A stretch of DNA of 13,524 nucleotides, from the NCBI GenBank assembly GCA_028877195.1, contig JAPPIL010000246.1, forward strand, positions 1 through 13,524, written 5' to 3'. Shown here one piece after another: positions 1-8,333 of this stretch. Under the pieces are notes generated by a model. The model had not been told where the DNA came from. It worked only from the letters and a program-made list of their open reading frames with translations, and searched no databases. The DNA comes from Pseudomonadota bacterium. GTDB lineage: Bacteria > Bdellovibrionota_B > Oligoflexia > Oligoflexales > JAPPIL01. Position 1 is the stretch's first letter; every line of letters starts with the position of its first letter. The translations under genes and the position numbers were made by a program.

Positions 1-38
1 CCCTATAAAAAAATAGGCATTACTTATGCAACAAAGCC
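1..38 (-). mobile_element. Probable terminal inverted repeat of an IS903-like (IS5-family) insertion sequence; body lies off the left edge
   Basis: Read on the minus strand from position 38 leftwards, the sequence begins GGCTTTGTTGCATAA. From memory, IS903-type elements end in GGCTTTGTTGAATAA, which differs at one of 15 positions. The orientation puts the element body to the left, outside the window, so no transposase can be seen. A second copy of the same motif lies 48 bp further right, so one of the two may be a remnant. No target-site duplication can be checked because the other end is missing. Confidence 0.4.
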
Positions 39-67
39 GGGAAAGCCCTCCGCATAATAAAAAGATG

Positions 68-86
68 TTAGTTATGCAACAAAGCT
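68..86 (-). repeat. Second copy of the IS-end-like motif, direct repeat of 20-37
   Basis: Positions 20-37 and 68-85 match at 17 of 18 bases around the shared core TTATGCAACAAAGC, at a spacing of exactly 48 bp and in the same orientation. Flanking bases are only loosely similar. Two IS ends in the same orientation 48 bp apart would fit one element inserted near the end of an older one, or a solo end left by a deletion. A pair of regulator binding sites is possible but less likely given the similarity to IS903-type ends. Confidence 0.5.
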
Positions 87-109
87 AGTAAACCGACATA
101 TCACTACGC

Positions 110-138
110 TTGACTTCACGAGCTAACTGATTTACATC
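110..138 (+). promoter_or_regulatory. Weak candidate promoter for the 211-984 / ahcY unit
   Basis: TTGACT at 110-115 matches the sigma70 -35 consensus at five of six bases. At a 17-bp spacing the -10 hexamer would be TACATC (133-138), which matches only three of six. A CATAAT box at 53-58 is a better -10 but has no -35 partner. Promoter placement here is uncertain, and transcription could also read out of the IS end to the left. Confidence 0.2.
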
Positions 139-141
139 GAT

Positions 142-168
142 GCCCCCTCTCGCGACCAGCGTGGGGGC
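142..168. other. GC-rich hairpin upstream of the 211 gene
   Basis: GCCCCC (142-147) pairs with GGGGGC (163-168), and inside this CGC (151-153) pairs with GCG (159-161) around a five-base loop. The T-rich stretch at about 180-197 lies more than 10 bases past the stem, so this is not a textbook intrinsic terminator on the plus strand. It could end transcription coming from the left, or form part of the leader of the 211 gene, whose ribosome binding site starts about 30 bases downstream. Confidence 0.4.
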
Positions 169-210
169 GGGTCTATCGTTTATCTTTTTATTATTTTGTA
201 GGAGGGGTTT

Positions 211-984
211 ATGTTTAGTCGTGTGGTTAAGCATGTCGGCGGTGTCGGTTTGCGGCTGTTGATCGTTATGGTTTCTGCGTCGCTGTCGTTTGCAGCTTAC
301 GCTGATACCAGTGCCAGCCAGGATGAGCAGGCAAGCGAGCAAGAGGCGCAACAAGAAGAACGTTCAAGCGGTTGGAAAGACTTCATCAAAAAAGGGTTTT
401 GGCAAAAGGTTAGCACAGACCTCCACACCAAACTTAAATCTGGCAACACCGTTGTGTTAGCGCAAATTCAAAAACATCTCGGTGAGACTAGTGCCGAAGC
501 TAAAGAAGCATGGGCAAAGATTCCAGCCATGCTCGCTAACCAAGAGCTGATGCAAACGATAATGCAGAGTAGGTTTGCGCAAGAAGCTAGACCGCTCTTG
601 ACCGAGGGAATGAACAATATCAAAGCCGCCGTAGTTGGAGGTGTATCTGATTTTGATCTTATTGGGAGTTCTGAATCAGTTGCTGATTTTACCAGCGAAC
701 TTTATCGGCGAGCAGTGCAGGAAGTAGGCAACACAATTCAAAATGTGCATGAGTATTCAAAATCATCTGCCTCTTTTACGAGCTTGATGAATAGAATCAA
801 CCCAACGCCCACAACTGATGCTGAAGAAGGTGAAGCGCAAGGCGGATTTCAAGATGCGGTGGAATTTACGAAACAACCTGCATTTATAGACCTACCTGAT
901 GGTATAATTGGTGGATTGTTAGTTGCCATAGCACTTGTTATCGGTGCAGTAACTGGTCAAGGTGTCTCTTACTATAATCCATAA
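211..984 (+). CDS. Unrecognised exported protein with C-terminal hydrophobic anchor (257 aa)
   Basis: I do not recognise this family. A strong ribosome binding site, AGGAGGGG at 200-207, sits just before the ATG, so the start is secure. Residues 1-31 look like a Sec signal peptide: basic residues up to Arg15, a hydrophobic core at 16-28, and an AYA cleavage site before Asp32. The mature protein opens with an acidic, glutamine-rich low-complexity linker (about 32-53). A helical region rich in Lys, Ala and Gln follows to about residue 190. Residues 232-249 are a glycine-rich hydrophobic segment just before the C-terminus, so the product is probably held in a membrane by its tail. It lacks a lipobox and any catalytic motif I know. 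ahcY follows 11-17 bp downstream, implying one transcript. The design (signal peptide, charged linker, helical body, hydrophobic segment) resembles the large proteins at 2533 and 5841, but I see no clear sequence similarity to them. Confidence 0.8.
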   Translation: MFSRVVKHVGGVGLRLLIVMVSASLSFAAYADTSASQDEQASEQEAQQEERSSGWKDFIKKGFWQKVSTDLHTKLKSGNTVVLAQIQKHLGETSAEAKEAWAKIPAMLANQELMQTIMQSRFAQEARPLLTEGMNNIKAAVVGGVSDFDLIGSSESVADFTSELYRRAVQEVGNTIQNVHEYSKSSASFTSLMNRINPTPTTDAEEGEAQGGFQDAVEFTKQPAFIDLPDGIIGGLLVAIALVIGAVTGQGVSYYNP

Positions 985-1001
985 TGGGAGCATAGTTGCA
1001 G

Positions 1002-2312
1002 ATGTTGACTGCTGATACCGAAGCACAACAGGATTTTCGCGTCGCTGACCTCTCTTTGGCTGAATTTGGTCGTAAGGAGATCGCTCTTGCCGAGAAGGAA
1101 ATGCCAGGGCTTATGGCCTTGCGTGCTGAATATCGGCATCAGCAACCGTTAAAAGGCGCGAGAATCGCAGGCTGCCTGCACATGACGGTGCAGACGGCGG
1201 TGCTGATCGAGACCCTCGTGGAACTCGGTGCGCAGGTGCGTTGGTCAAGCTGCAACATCTACTCAACGCAAGACCATGCTGCCGCTGCGATGGCGGCAGC
1301 TGGTGTGCCTGTCTTTGCTTGGAAGGGCGAGACGGAAGAAGAGTATGACTGGTGTATTGAGCAGACCTTGTATTTCGGTGCGTCTCGTGAGCCGCTCAAC
1401 CTTATCCTTGATGATGGCGGCGACTTAACCAAAATGGTCTTTGACAAGTATCAAGACCTGTTGCCACAGCTAAAAGGCATCACCGAAGAGACGACCACAG
1501 GTGTGAACAGACTTTATAAGATGTATCAGGACGGGGTGTTAACTATCCCTGCGATCAATGTCAACAACTCGGTTACAAAATCAAAGTTTGACAATCTTTA
1601 CGGCTGTCGGGAATCGTTAGCTGATGGCATCAAGCGTGCCACTGATGTGATGATTGCAGGCAAGACGGTGCTTGTCTGTGGTTATGGCGATGTTGGCAAG
1701 GGTTGTGCCCAGTCTATGCGTGGTCTCGGCGCAAGAGTGGTTATCAGTGAAATCGACCCAGTGTGTGCGCTCCAAGCTGCGATGGAAGGTTATCAGGTTG
1801 TTGAGGCGGTGGAAGCCGCAGCGTATGTAGACATCTTCATCACTGCGACTGGCTGTTGCGACGTTATCACTGCTGAACATTTTAAGCGCATGAAAGACCA
1901 AGCAATACTCTGTAATATCGGGCACTTTGATTCTGAAATCAACGTCCGTTGGCTTGAACAAGAGAGCCATATCACCAACATCAAGCCACAAGTAGACAAG
2001 CATACTTTCCCCGATGGCCGCTCGTTGCTGCTGTTAGCCAAAGGACGACTGGTCAATCTTGGCTGTGCAACGGGGCATCCGAGCTTCGTCATGTCCAACT
2101 CATTCACCAACCAAACTCTTGCCCACCTCACCTTGTGGCAAGAATCCTTGCCCGCGGGCGTGCACATGCTACCGAAAAAACTCGACGAGAAGGTAGCTCA
2201 CCTGCATCTCAAGAAACTTGGCGTAAAACTCACTCGCCTTACTGCCAACCAAGCCGAATACCTCAACATCCCCGTTGAAGGGCCATTTAAACCAGACTTT
2301 TACCGCTATTAG
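1002..2312 (+). CDS. ahcY: Adenosylhomocysteinase (S-adenosylhomocysteine hydrolase)
   Basis: This cytoplasmic, NAD-dependent enzyme reversibly splits S-adenosylhomocysteine, the by-product of SAM-dependent methylation, into adenosine and homocysteine. Family signatures run end to end: GCLHMTVQTA (substrate His), LDDGGDLT, EETTTGVNRLYKM, and NNSVTKSKFDNLYGCRESL with the catalytic Lys and Asp. Next come the NAD-binding GYGDVGKGCAQS, then GHPSFVMSNSFTNQ, and the C-terminal PFKPDFYRY that contributes to the neighbouring subunit's cofactor site. No key residue is missing. At 436 residues it is the short form close to the animal enzyme (about 432), without the roughly 40-residue insertion of many bacterial homologues (about 465-470). 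GGGAG at 986-990 lies 11 bp before this ATG and 5 bp before an in-frame TTG at 996, which would add two residues, so either start is possible. It follows the exported-protein gene ending at 984 and is probably cotranscribed. I see no room for a separate SAH riboswitch. Confidence 0.98.
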   Translation: MLTADTEAQQDFRVADLSLAEFGRKEIALAEKEMPGLMALRAEYRHQQPLKGARIAGCLHMTVQTAVLIETLVELGAQVRWSSCNIYSTQDHAAAAMAAAGVPVFAWKGETEEEYDWCIEQTLYFGASREPLNLILDDGGDLTKMVFDKYQDLLPQLKGITEETTTGVNRLYKMYQDGVLTIPAINVNNSVTKSKFDNLYGCRESLADGIKRATDVMIAGKTVLVCGYGDVGKGCAQSMRGLGARVVISEIDPVCALQAAMEGYQVVEAVEAAAYVDIFITATGCCDVITAEHFKRMKDQAILCNIGHFDSEINVRWLEQESHITNIKPQVDKHTFPDGRSLLLLAKGRLVNLGCATGHPSFVMSNSFTNQTLAHLTLWQESLPAGVHMLPKKLDEKVAHLHLKKLGVKLTRLTANQAEYLNIPVEGPFKPDFYRY

Positions 2313-2335
2313 CCTTTAGCCCTCAATTGCCCCCA

Positions 2336-2368
2336 GCCTTCTAACATACCTGTAGAGGATGTGAAGGC
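2336..2368 (+). other. Stable hairpin after ahcY, possible transcription end or RNA-stability element
   Basis: GCCTTC (2336-2341) pairs with GAAGGC (2363-2368), ACAT (2344-2347) with ATGT (2359-2362), and CCT (2349-2351) with AGG (2356-2358) around a GTAG tetraloop. This gives 13 base pairs, with small bulges on the 5' side only. No T-tract follows, so it is not a standard intrinsic terminator. It may mark the 3' end of the ahcY message by Rho-dependent termination or protect it from exonucleases. Confidence 0.5.
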
Positions 2369-2491
2369 GGCTCATCGGGAAACTAACGATTAAAATTCAA
2401 AGAAGTATTGCTAAAAAACAAAAACAATGCTCTATATTATTGAATTTTATTATGTATTATTTATGAACAGATAAAACATATCTTTAAAATG

Positions 2492-2497
2492 TATAAT
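2492..2497 (+). promoter_or_regulatory. Perfect -10 box in the AT-rich region before the 1103-aa gene
   Basis: TATAAT at 2492-2497 lies 35 bp upstream of the 2533 start codon inside a strongly AT-rich stretch (about 2385-2500). No good -35 hexamer sits 16-18 bp upstream. Taken with the hairpin after ahcY, this suggests the 2533-8267 pair has its own promoter and is not just read through from ahcY. Confidence 0.4.
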
Positions 2498-2532
2498 CGC
2501 AAAATTGAAACACTATAAGCATTAGGGAGAAC

Positions 2533-5500
2533 ATGCGGCATACTTTCAGGCAATGGCTTATCCTTGTCATGTTGACAGCAGTAGGCAGCGGTATTTCTGC
2601 CACTCCTTCCGATCAGCCGTCAGCGGATACACCGACATCGACGACAGAGGCAACCGTCAGCGAAGGCGAAGAAGAGTCGATGTCCTTATCGTCGCTATTG
2701 CGAGAAGGTTCTAAATTAGAGGAGCAGATATACACACTGCTACGGAGTTTGAAGTTTCCGCGCACGATCGGCACTGCCGCGATCAGCGGTGCAACATCAA
2801 ACAAAGTAGTTGCCGCCACGCTTGTGCCAGAGATTCAGCAGTTGGATGGACAGGTCAAGCAGTGGCAAGATAAGGCAAGCGATTTTCTTGTTTCTAGCGA
2901 CGACACAATGCTACAGCTACATTCTGTATTGCCAGTGCTTTACTTTAGTTTGGCGACAAAAATTTTACAGATCCGTATGCTCACAGGCATTTATTCCTCC
3001 ACGGCTGAAGAAGCTCCAACATTGCGAGTGCCTGTAGCGATGATTTGGACAGCCGGCGATGCGTTTCAAAATATGCTCACCAAACAATTGCGCGTGGAGT
3101 GGCATGACGATAGTGCGGTAGTTTCACTACGGGAAGAGTTTATCGCTGATATTGTGGTTGGCATGGCAGCGTTGAATCCAAGCGATGATACGCATCTGCA
3201 AGCGACCAAGCATGTCCTCTATCGCACCCTTTATGCTCAACTGTTGCGCAATGAGTATTATTACGGTGAGCAGTTTGCCTTGCCACCAACCAATTCGCAG
3301 GATCAATTACCTGAACGAATGCGCGTTTTATTGGAGCGGCGCGGCGCTCATTCACAAGCACAGTTGGTGGCCGCGATGCATGCGGTTGCCCCACGGGTAA
3401 CGATGCCAGAGGGTGGGCTGGAAAAGCCTTTACATGCAGACAAGAATTGGCAGCAGGTTTTACAGTTGCGGGCTGATTTTCCAAATTTACAAACCTTTAC
3501 CAACACGACGCTGGCGATGAGTTTGTATCCGCTTATTCCCGCCGAACATCGCACAAGGCTTGAGCTAACTTCGCATGAAGATTTAGAAAAGTTTATGACC
3601 CTTGGCGAATGTCTACTGTTTCCAAATCTGTTAGCAAGTGCGGTGAAAAATCTTGGCTTTGTCGTTGACGGCAGCGAGGCTTCTAACGCCGCACTCGCAC
3701 AGGTGCTTCGCAAGGCCAAGTTATCAGCAACTATCTCTGTCTTGCGTGAACTGCGTATTAAAGACAGCGCAACAATACAAAAAATGAATGTCGCCCTCCT
3801 GAAACGCCGCGATGAACTCAAGATCAACGGCGCGGCGTGGTATCAAGCGGCGGTAATGTTCTTGCCGACTTTTAAGGAAAAGATTCGCAATGATTTTATT
3901 AGCGATTTGGTTGCGACTGCAAAGCGCATCCAGACGATAGAAGAACTCGCACTCTTGCCTGTATCTTTACCAGTGCTGAACAAGTCGTTATGGCGCTCGT
4001 TCCATGAAGATGACTTTAGTGGCGACTTTCAAGGTGCAATCGCTGAAATTTCACAAAGCAAGAGCTATCCTGCCGCTCGCAATGCTTACTTTTTGAAGTT
4101 GGCGGCTTTCTTACAAAGACTGCATGGCAAGCCATTTCATGCCAATTCACTTGCGAAAACGAGTGTGAACGACATTCAAGCTGAATATCTTTTGCCGATG
4201 CTGGGCAGGGACGATGCAACCGATGATGAAAACCTCGCTAACCGTGCGATAAGCGAGAAGGTAGACATGCACCATGTTTCGCAAATCAAGTCATTGCTAC
4301 TCTATGGTAAGTGGTTTGGGTTCTTCAATGCCCTAACCACCGCACCAACGATAGATGATTTGCCACTGACCGATGCACAGAAAGAAAACTATTTTTTAGA
4401 ACTAAAGTATGGCTTTGTTTACCGTTATCCGCTGCTGTTGATTGAGCGTGATAAGAAGCCTTTACATCAACTGCTTGCTGCCGACGATTTTGAAGATGAT
4501 GAGCAACGCTGGGCATTTATTGCTGATGCTTTAGAGCAACAGTATGAGATGATTGCCGAGACGATTGCGAAAGTAGATCGGGCGAAATCAGCTGCCGACT
4601 TCAAGCACCTGCTAGCGCATTCTTACCCGATAAGCGCGGCGATGCAGGAGTATGCAGGGCTTTACCCAATCCATCGTCAAAAGACCGAGAAATTCAGCAA
4701 ACCTTCACAGTTTTGGAAAGACCTTGAAGCATTGGATCACAAGTATGTTGGGTCGTTCTTCATGGCTCTAATATCATTGCATCTTGGCGACTGGCTAATG
4801 GGCAAACACCCATCTACGCGCAAATTGTTGCGCTATACCACAGCATTGATGCGCCCTAACATGCTTGTCGTCGGATATTTAGCAACTATACTGTTTGCGG
4901 GAATTATCTTTGAGTGGCTAGCGGTTGAGACCTTCAAGGTTTTCGTGCTTGCGCCAAAGAAGCTAGACACTCTGTATGACTACTATGAAATCGGCAATGC
5001 TAACGACAAGTTTTTGTCGCGCACCTTGCTTGACTATATTGAGCTTGAGCAAAAGGCGCAGAAATTAAACTACGGCTTTGAAGGTGCGATGCACGGCATC
5101 TTTGTCGGGTGGTTTGGCTATAATGTTTTGATCAAGCGCATGTTGAAACCGAAGCTTGCCGCCGACAAGACCAAGAAATTGCTAGAACGCATCGGCATTA
5201 CCAAAACACATCAAGAGTTGGCGACTAGCTTTAATCGCACAGACCTGGCTAAAAATTCAAAAGAACAGATTGCGAAATTAAACCAAAAAATACAGGAAGG
5301 TGTCATCTCGGAACTGTATGGCAAGGAGCAGATACGGCAGGTAAAACTCGCACATAGAAAACTTGTCAAGAAGGTAGACAAGATAGAGCGCAAAATCGAG
5401 ATAGAAAAGGCTAAACGTGGAAGCGATAACGTGAATAACACAGAAGAGGAGGAGTTGTTGGGTGCGATTATCGGTCGCCCACTGTCCACCAATGCCGACC

Positions 5501-5844
5501 TTAAAAAGATACAAGAAGGAGGCGAGACGATTCACTTACAGGATAAGTTGCTTAACCACCACGAAGCGTTGACCCTGGCATTGCTTCGCAAGAGAGCTGT
5601 CGCTGGTGGCAGCAGTGAGTTGCGTCAGGCTTTGCTTGGGATGGGGATGCCATTAAACTTCTTTGAAACCACAGACCCTAAGCACATGACAAGGATTGTG
5701 CGTGATTACTACCAAGCGAAGCGTGAGTCCTATCGTCTGATTACTTCAATGGAGGAGAGGCAAATTCTGCAAGGTATACTGGGCAAGCATAAGGTTAAAC
5801 TAGACGATGAGATAAAAAAGATCCTACAGGGTGTTAAACGATGA
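2533..5844 (+). CDS. Unrecognised large exported membrane protein with coiled coil (1103 aa)
   Basis: I do not recognise this family. AGGGAG at 2524-2529 precedes the ATG closely. Residues 1-23 look like a signal peptide (Arg2 and Arg6, hydrophobic 8-17, ISA cleavage site before Thr24). An acidic Ser/Thr/Pro-rich linker follows to about residue 50. Residues about 55-730 are predominantly helical, soluble-looking and without an evident catalytic motif (no Walker A, HExxH or Ser-protease signature). Three hydrophobic stretches follow: about 739-755, 777-798 (the clearest transmembrane helix) and 850-867. Residues about 905-965 form a Lys/Glu/Ile-rich predicted coiled coil, and the remaining C-terminal region is charged. 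If the signal peptide is cleaved, the large N-terminal part would be periplasmic and the C-terminal part could be on the other side of the membrane. Its stop overlaps the next gene's start (ATGA), so the two products are probably made in linked amounts. A structural or scaffold role in the envelope is my inference only. Confidence 0.85.
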   Translation: MRHTFRQWLILVMLTAVGSGISATPSDQPSADTPTSTTEATVSEGEEESMSLSSLLREGSKLEEQIYTLLRSLKFPRTIGTAAISGATSNKVVAATLVPEIQQLDGQVKQWQDKASDFLVSSDDTMLQLHSVLPVLYFSLATKILQIRMLTGIYSSTAEEAPTLRVPVAMIWTAGDAFQNMLTKQLRVEWHDDSAVVSLREEFIADIVVGMAALNPSDDTHLQATKHVLYRTLYAQLLRNEYYYGEQFALPPTNSQDQLPERMRVLLERRGAHSQAQLVAAMHAVAPRVTMPEGGLEKPLHADKNWQQVLQLRADFPNLQTFTNTTLAMSLYPLIPAEHRTRLELTSHEDLEKFMTLGECLLFPNLLASAVKNLGFVVDGSEASNAALAQVLRKAKLSATISVLRELRIKDSATIQKMNVALLKRRDELKINGAAWYQAAVMFLPTFKEKIRNDFISDLVATAKRIQTIEELALLPVSLPVLNKSLWRSFHEDDFSGDFQGAIAEISQSKSYPAARNAYFLKLAAFLQRLHGKPFHANSLAKTSVNDIQAEYLLPMLGRDDATDDENLANRAISEKVDMHHVSQIKSLLLYGKWFGFFNALTTAPTIDDLPLTDAQKENYFLELKYGFVYRYPLLLIERDKKPLHQLLAADDFEDDEQRWAFIADALEQQYEMIAETIAKVDRAKSAADFKHLLAHSYPISAAMQEYAGLYPIHRQKTEKFSKPSQFWKDLEALDHKYVGSFFMALISLHLGDWLMGKHPSTRKLLRYTTALMRPNMLVVGYLATILFAGIIFEWLAVETFKVFVLAPKKLDTLYDYYEIGNANDKFLSRTLLDYIELEQKAQKLNYGFEGAMHGIFVGWFGYNVLIKRMLKPKLAADKTKKLLERIGITKTHQELATSFNRTDLAKNSKEQIAKLNQKIQEGVISELYGKEQIRQVKLAHRKLVKKVDKIERKIEIEKAKRGSDNVNNTEEEELLGAIIGRPLSTNADLKKIQEGGETIHLQDKLLNHHEALTLALLRKRAVAGGSSELRQALLGMGMPLNFFETTDPKHMTRIVRDYYQAKRESYRLITSMEERQILQGILGKHKVKLDDEIKKILQGVKR

Positions 5845-8267
5845 AGGTGTTTAATTTTAGTGGGCAGCTAATAACGAAAGCATTGGTGGGTGCTTGTTTG
5901 GTGAGTGTAATTACTAGTGCTTATGCGAGCGCTACTGATACGAGATACGCCGACGCTAGTGCCACCAAACAGTTGATAGATAGCTACTTTGATTTGGGTG
6001 CTGACAACGGTGTTGCGGCACTGTTGAAGAAGAATAAGATAGTTAAGGCATTGTATCAAGATTACGACAAACAGGCATACATAGAGTCATTAACTCACCT
6101 GCAAAGTTTTGCGGATCAATACCCTGATGCGGCGATTGCGTTAGCAGATGCCATTCAATCGCATTGGGATAGTCATTATCTTCAAAGTTATCTGAACTCT
6201 TATGCCAGCGACTATGGGCGTTTGAAATTCTTATCAGCGTTGTCGATGGGAGTCGGGGGTATCGGCTTACTGAAGAACCCGTTCATCCATCATGCGCTGT
6301 TCATCAGCAACATGCATGTGCTACTACCGCTCGCAGGTGGGGCAGGTGCGTACTATTTGCTAACGCTCTATAACAAGGACAACAACGATATTCCTGCTGA
6401 CCCACAGAGTATTTTACAGCTGGCAACTGGTGCAAACTACTATTCTTACGAAGAGAAGCAGCGCGACTATCTGCGCCGTTTGCTTGGGGTTGGAACGGGC
6501 TTGGCAGGTGGTAAACTTATGTATCGAGTGTTGGCAGGGCATTTTGCGCAATCAGCGGATAAACCTGTTAAGCCTGTGAGCAGTTCAACTGTCGCGGCAA
6601 GTCATGAGATAAAGACCTCTCCCAAGAATACTTTGCCGCAAGCTGACCCGGCGGTGAAATACGACGGCTACCTTAAGCTTCCCAAGCCTAAAACTAAAAG
6701 AACATGGATGAGATACAAGTCAATGTTCCGCCGCCCTTTCCGCAAGAGCGATTTTACAGTCATTATCGGGGCCTTACTGTCTTATTATGCGATAGAAAAG
6801 GCAAGTTATTTCGCCTTGCATAACATGACGGTTGTGCATACCAGAGCACAGCTTAAGAATGCCCTGTATAAATTGCGCGATGCGGTAAAGAGAAACAATG
6901 ATGATGAAAAAATTATCGCCGCAGCACGGCAAGTGTCCGACCTAACGATCCAACTGGCGACGGTGCAAGAGGTTGAGCATTTGCACAGCATCGCTACTTA
7001 TGAGCAGGAGTTGTCAAAGCCCGCTAACGAGTTGGCACAAATCGGTTCAGAGGTGTTGAAAAAAATTACAGCATTGAGCGAGAAGTTGCCGAAGCGTTTA
7101 CCGCAACCACAACAAGACGAGAAACCTCAAGACCAGCAAGCGATGCAGGATATAGTTGCTGGTAAGCTTGCGAGTGGCATTGACCTTTTTCAACAGGTAG
7201 GACAAGTCTTCGCAGTGTTAGCAGCAGATGTCTCCTATCTGCGTTTCTATCGCGACCGTATGTTGGCAAAGCACACGCATCTTGTTGCCATGTATCAAAA
7301 TGTAGCGAAGATAAAAGAGCAAAGCATCAACTGGCAAAACAAGTTCAGCACCGAAGAACTGCAAGGCGCGCTTGAGGTGTATCTTGCCTATCATCAAGCT
7401 GACGCGGCTGCAAACTTACCACAACGTCGGCAACAACAAAAAATCATGACTTCAACACGAGCGTATGCGCGGTTTCTCGGCGAGCGTATCGCAAGCAGTG
7501 ATACCAAAACTTACAACGAGATTATCCTCCAAATACTGTCGCTCTACGACGTACAGCCACGCCATCGTGAGGCTTTAGCTACTCTTATCAGCGACATAGA
7601 TGACTTGGCTGACTTGAGGGACAAGTCCATTATTATTAGCGGTATTGAGGGTGCTGCGATCGGTGCAGGTGTGTTGATTGCGGCACGCATGCTGGGTGGT
7701 TTAGCGGATGAACTGAAACTACTGAACAACGCAATTGGCATCCGCAGATTTTTGCAAGTGCAGTCGTTCAAGCATCTGGGCTATGCGGCGGCGGTAGGAT
7801 CAGCTACGGCTATCGCTTGGCATTTGTTGCGGTCTCTTGCTAAACGCAAAATGCCTGCGCAAGAGTCTCTGTTTGAGGTGCAGAAGATAGTTGCCTATAA
7901 CCTGTCGTTCAATACTTGCGTCCTTCTGCGTGATGTTAGGGACAACATTACGTCTGCACAGCATGAGCCTAATACTGAAGAAATTCAAGCTGAACGCAAG
8001 AAGCTTGCCAGCCAAGTTGAAAACCTCAATACGATAGCCGCACAAGCTAACCACCTGTCTGCGGTTGCCCCGCAACTTCGTGTTGCTCACCCTGTTGAGT
8101 CGGTCAAACTATTCTCGCAACACAAGGAATGCTCTTTGTTGGGTAATCAGCGGGCGGTAAGTCTCACCACCATCGCTGATGATTTGAAGGCGATCAAGAG
8201 CATCATCACCACCCGTCTGCGCGCTTTGAATGCCATAGAGAAGAAAAGGCTTACCACCACAGAGTAA
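5841..8267 (+). CDS. Unrecognised large exported multi-pass protein, partner of the 2533 gene (808 aa)
   Basis: I do not recognise this family. The ATG overlaps the previous stop as ATGA and has only a weak ribosome binding site, which points to translational coupling. Residues 1-29 look like a signal peptide (Lys2, Lys13, hydrophobic 14-25, AYA before Ser30). Hydrophobic segments follow at about 128-145, 152-177, 214-232 (glycine-rich), 305-326, 597-620 and 646-663. Between 326 and 597 lies a mostly helical, soluble-looking domain with a likely coiled-coil stretch near 335-385 and a Gln/Pro-rich linker at about 416-437. The C-terminal 140 residues are helical and charged. Several hydrophobic stretches are rich in Gly and Ala and may pack as hairpins rather than cross as simple helices. 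No enzyme motif is visible. A possible terminator lies about 70 bp after the stop. The gene pair probably encodes subunits of one envelope complex, inferred from the overlap and similar architecture. Confidence 0.85.
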   Translation: MKVFNFSGQLITKALVGACLVSVITSAYASATDTRYADASATKQLIDSYFDLGADNGVAALLKKNKIVKALYQDYDKQAYIESLTHLQSFADQYPDAAIALADAIQSHWDSHYLQSYLNSYASDYGRLKFLSALSMGVGGIGLLKNPFIHHALFISNMHVLLPLAGGAGAYYLLTLYNKDNNDIPADPQSILQLATGANYYSYEEKQRDYLRRLLGVGTGLAGGKLMYRVLAGHFAQSADKPVKPVSSSTVAASHEIKTSPKNTLPQADPAVKYDGYLKLPKPKTKRTWMRYKSMFRRPFRKSDFTVIIGALLSYYAIEKASYFALHNMTVVHTRAQLKNALYKLRDAVKRNNDDEKIIAAARQVSDLTIQLATVQEVEHLHSIATYEQELSKPANELAQIGSEVLKKITALSEKLPKRLPQPQQDEKPQDQQAMQDIVAGKLASGIDLFQQVGQVFAVLAADVSYLRFYRDRMLAKHTHLVAMYQNVAKIKEQSINWQNKFSTEELQGALEVYLAYHQADAAANLPQRRQQQKIMTSTRAYARFLGERIASSDTKTYNEIILQILSLYDVQPRHREALATLISDIDDLADLRDKSIIISGIEGAAIGAGVLIAARMLGGLADELKLLNNAIGIRRFLQVQSFKHLGYAAAVGSATAIAWHLLRSLAKRKMPAQESLFEVQKIVAYNLSFNTCVLLRDVRDNITSAQHEPNTEEIQAERKKLASQVENLNTIAAQANHLSAVAPQLRVAHPVESVKLFSQHKECSLLGNQRAVSLTTIADDLKAIKSIITTRLRALNAIEKKRLTTTE

Positions 8268-8333
8268 GCAAGAAAAAGTGGTGAGTAGAGCGGCGAGAAT
8301 AATTCAGCGTTAACCTGAAGAGTATAGAGATAC

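Noticed and set aside
85..354. Minus-strand ORF of 89 codons with a hydrophobic, lipoprotein-like start
   Set aside because: Its first half is antisense to the well-supported 211 gene and it has no ribosome binding site of note. The C-terminal part (about 85-180) could be a gene remnant cut by the IS end, but I cannot support that.
985..1001. SAH riboswitch before ahcY
   Set aside because: The gap to the previous gene is only 11-17 bp, too short for a riboswitch, and expression appears to come through the upstream gene.
2613..5535. Several minus-strand ORFs of 60-160 codons inside the 1103-aa gene
   Set aside because: They are shadows of a long open plus-strand gene that has a signal peptide, ribosome binding site and coupled partner. 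None shows a recognisable domain.
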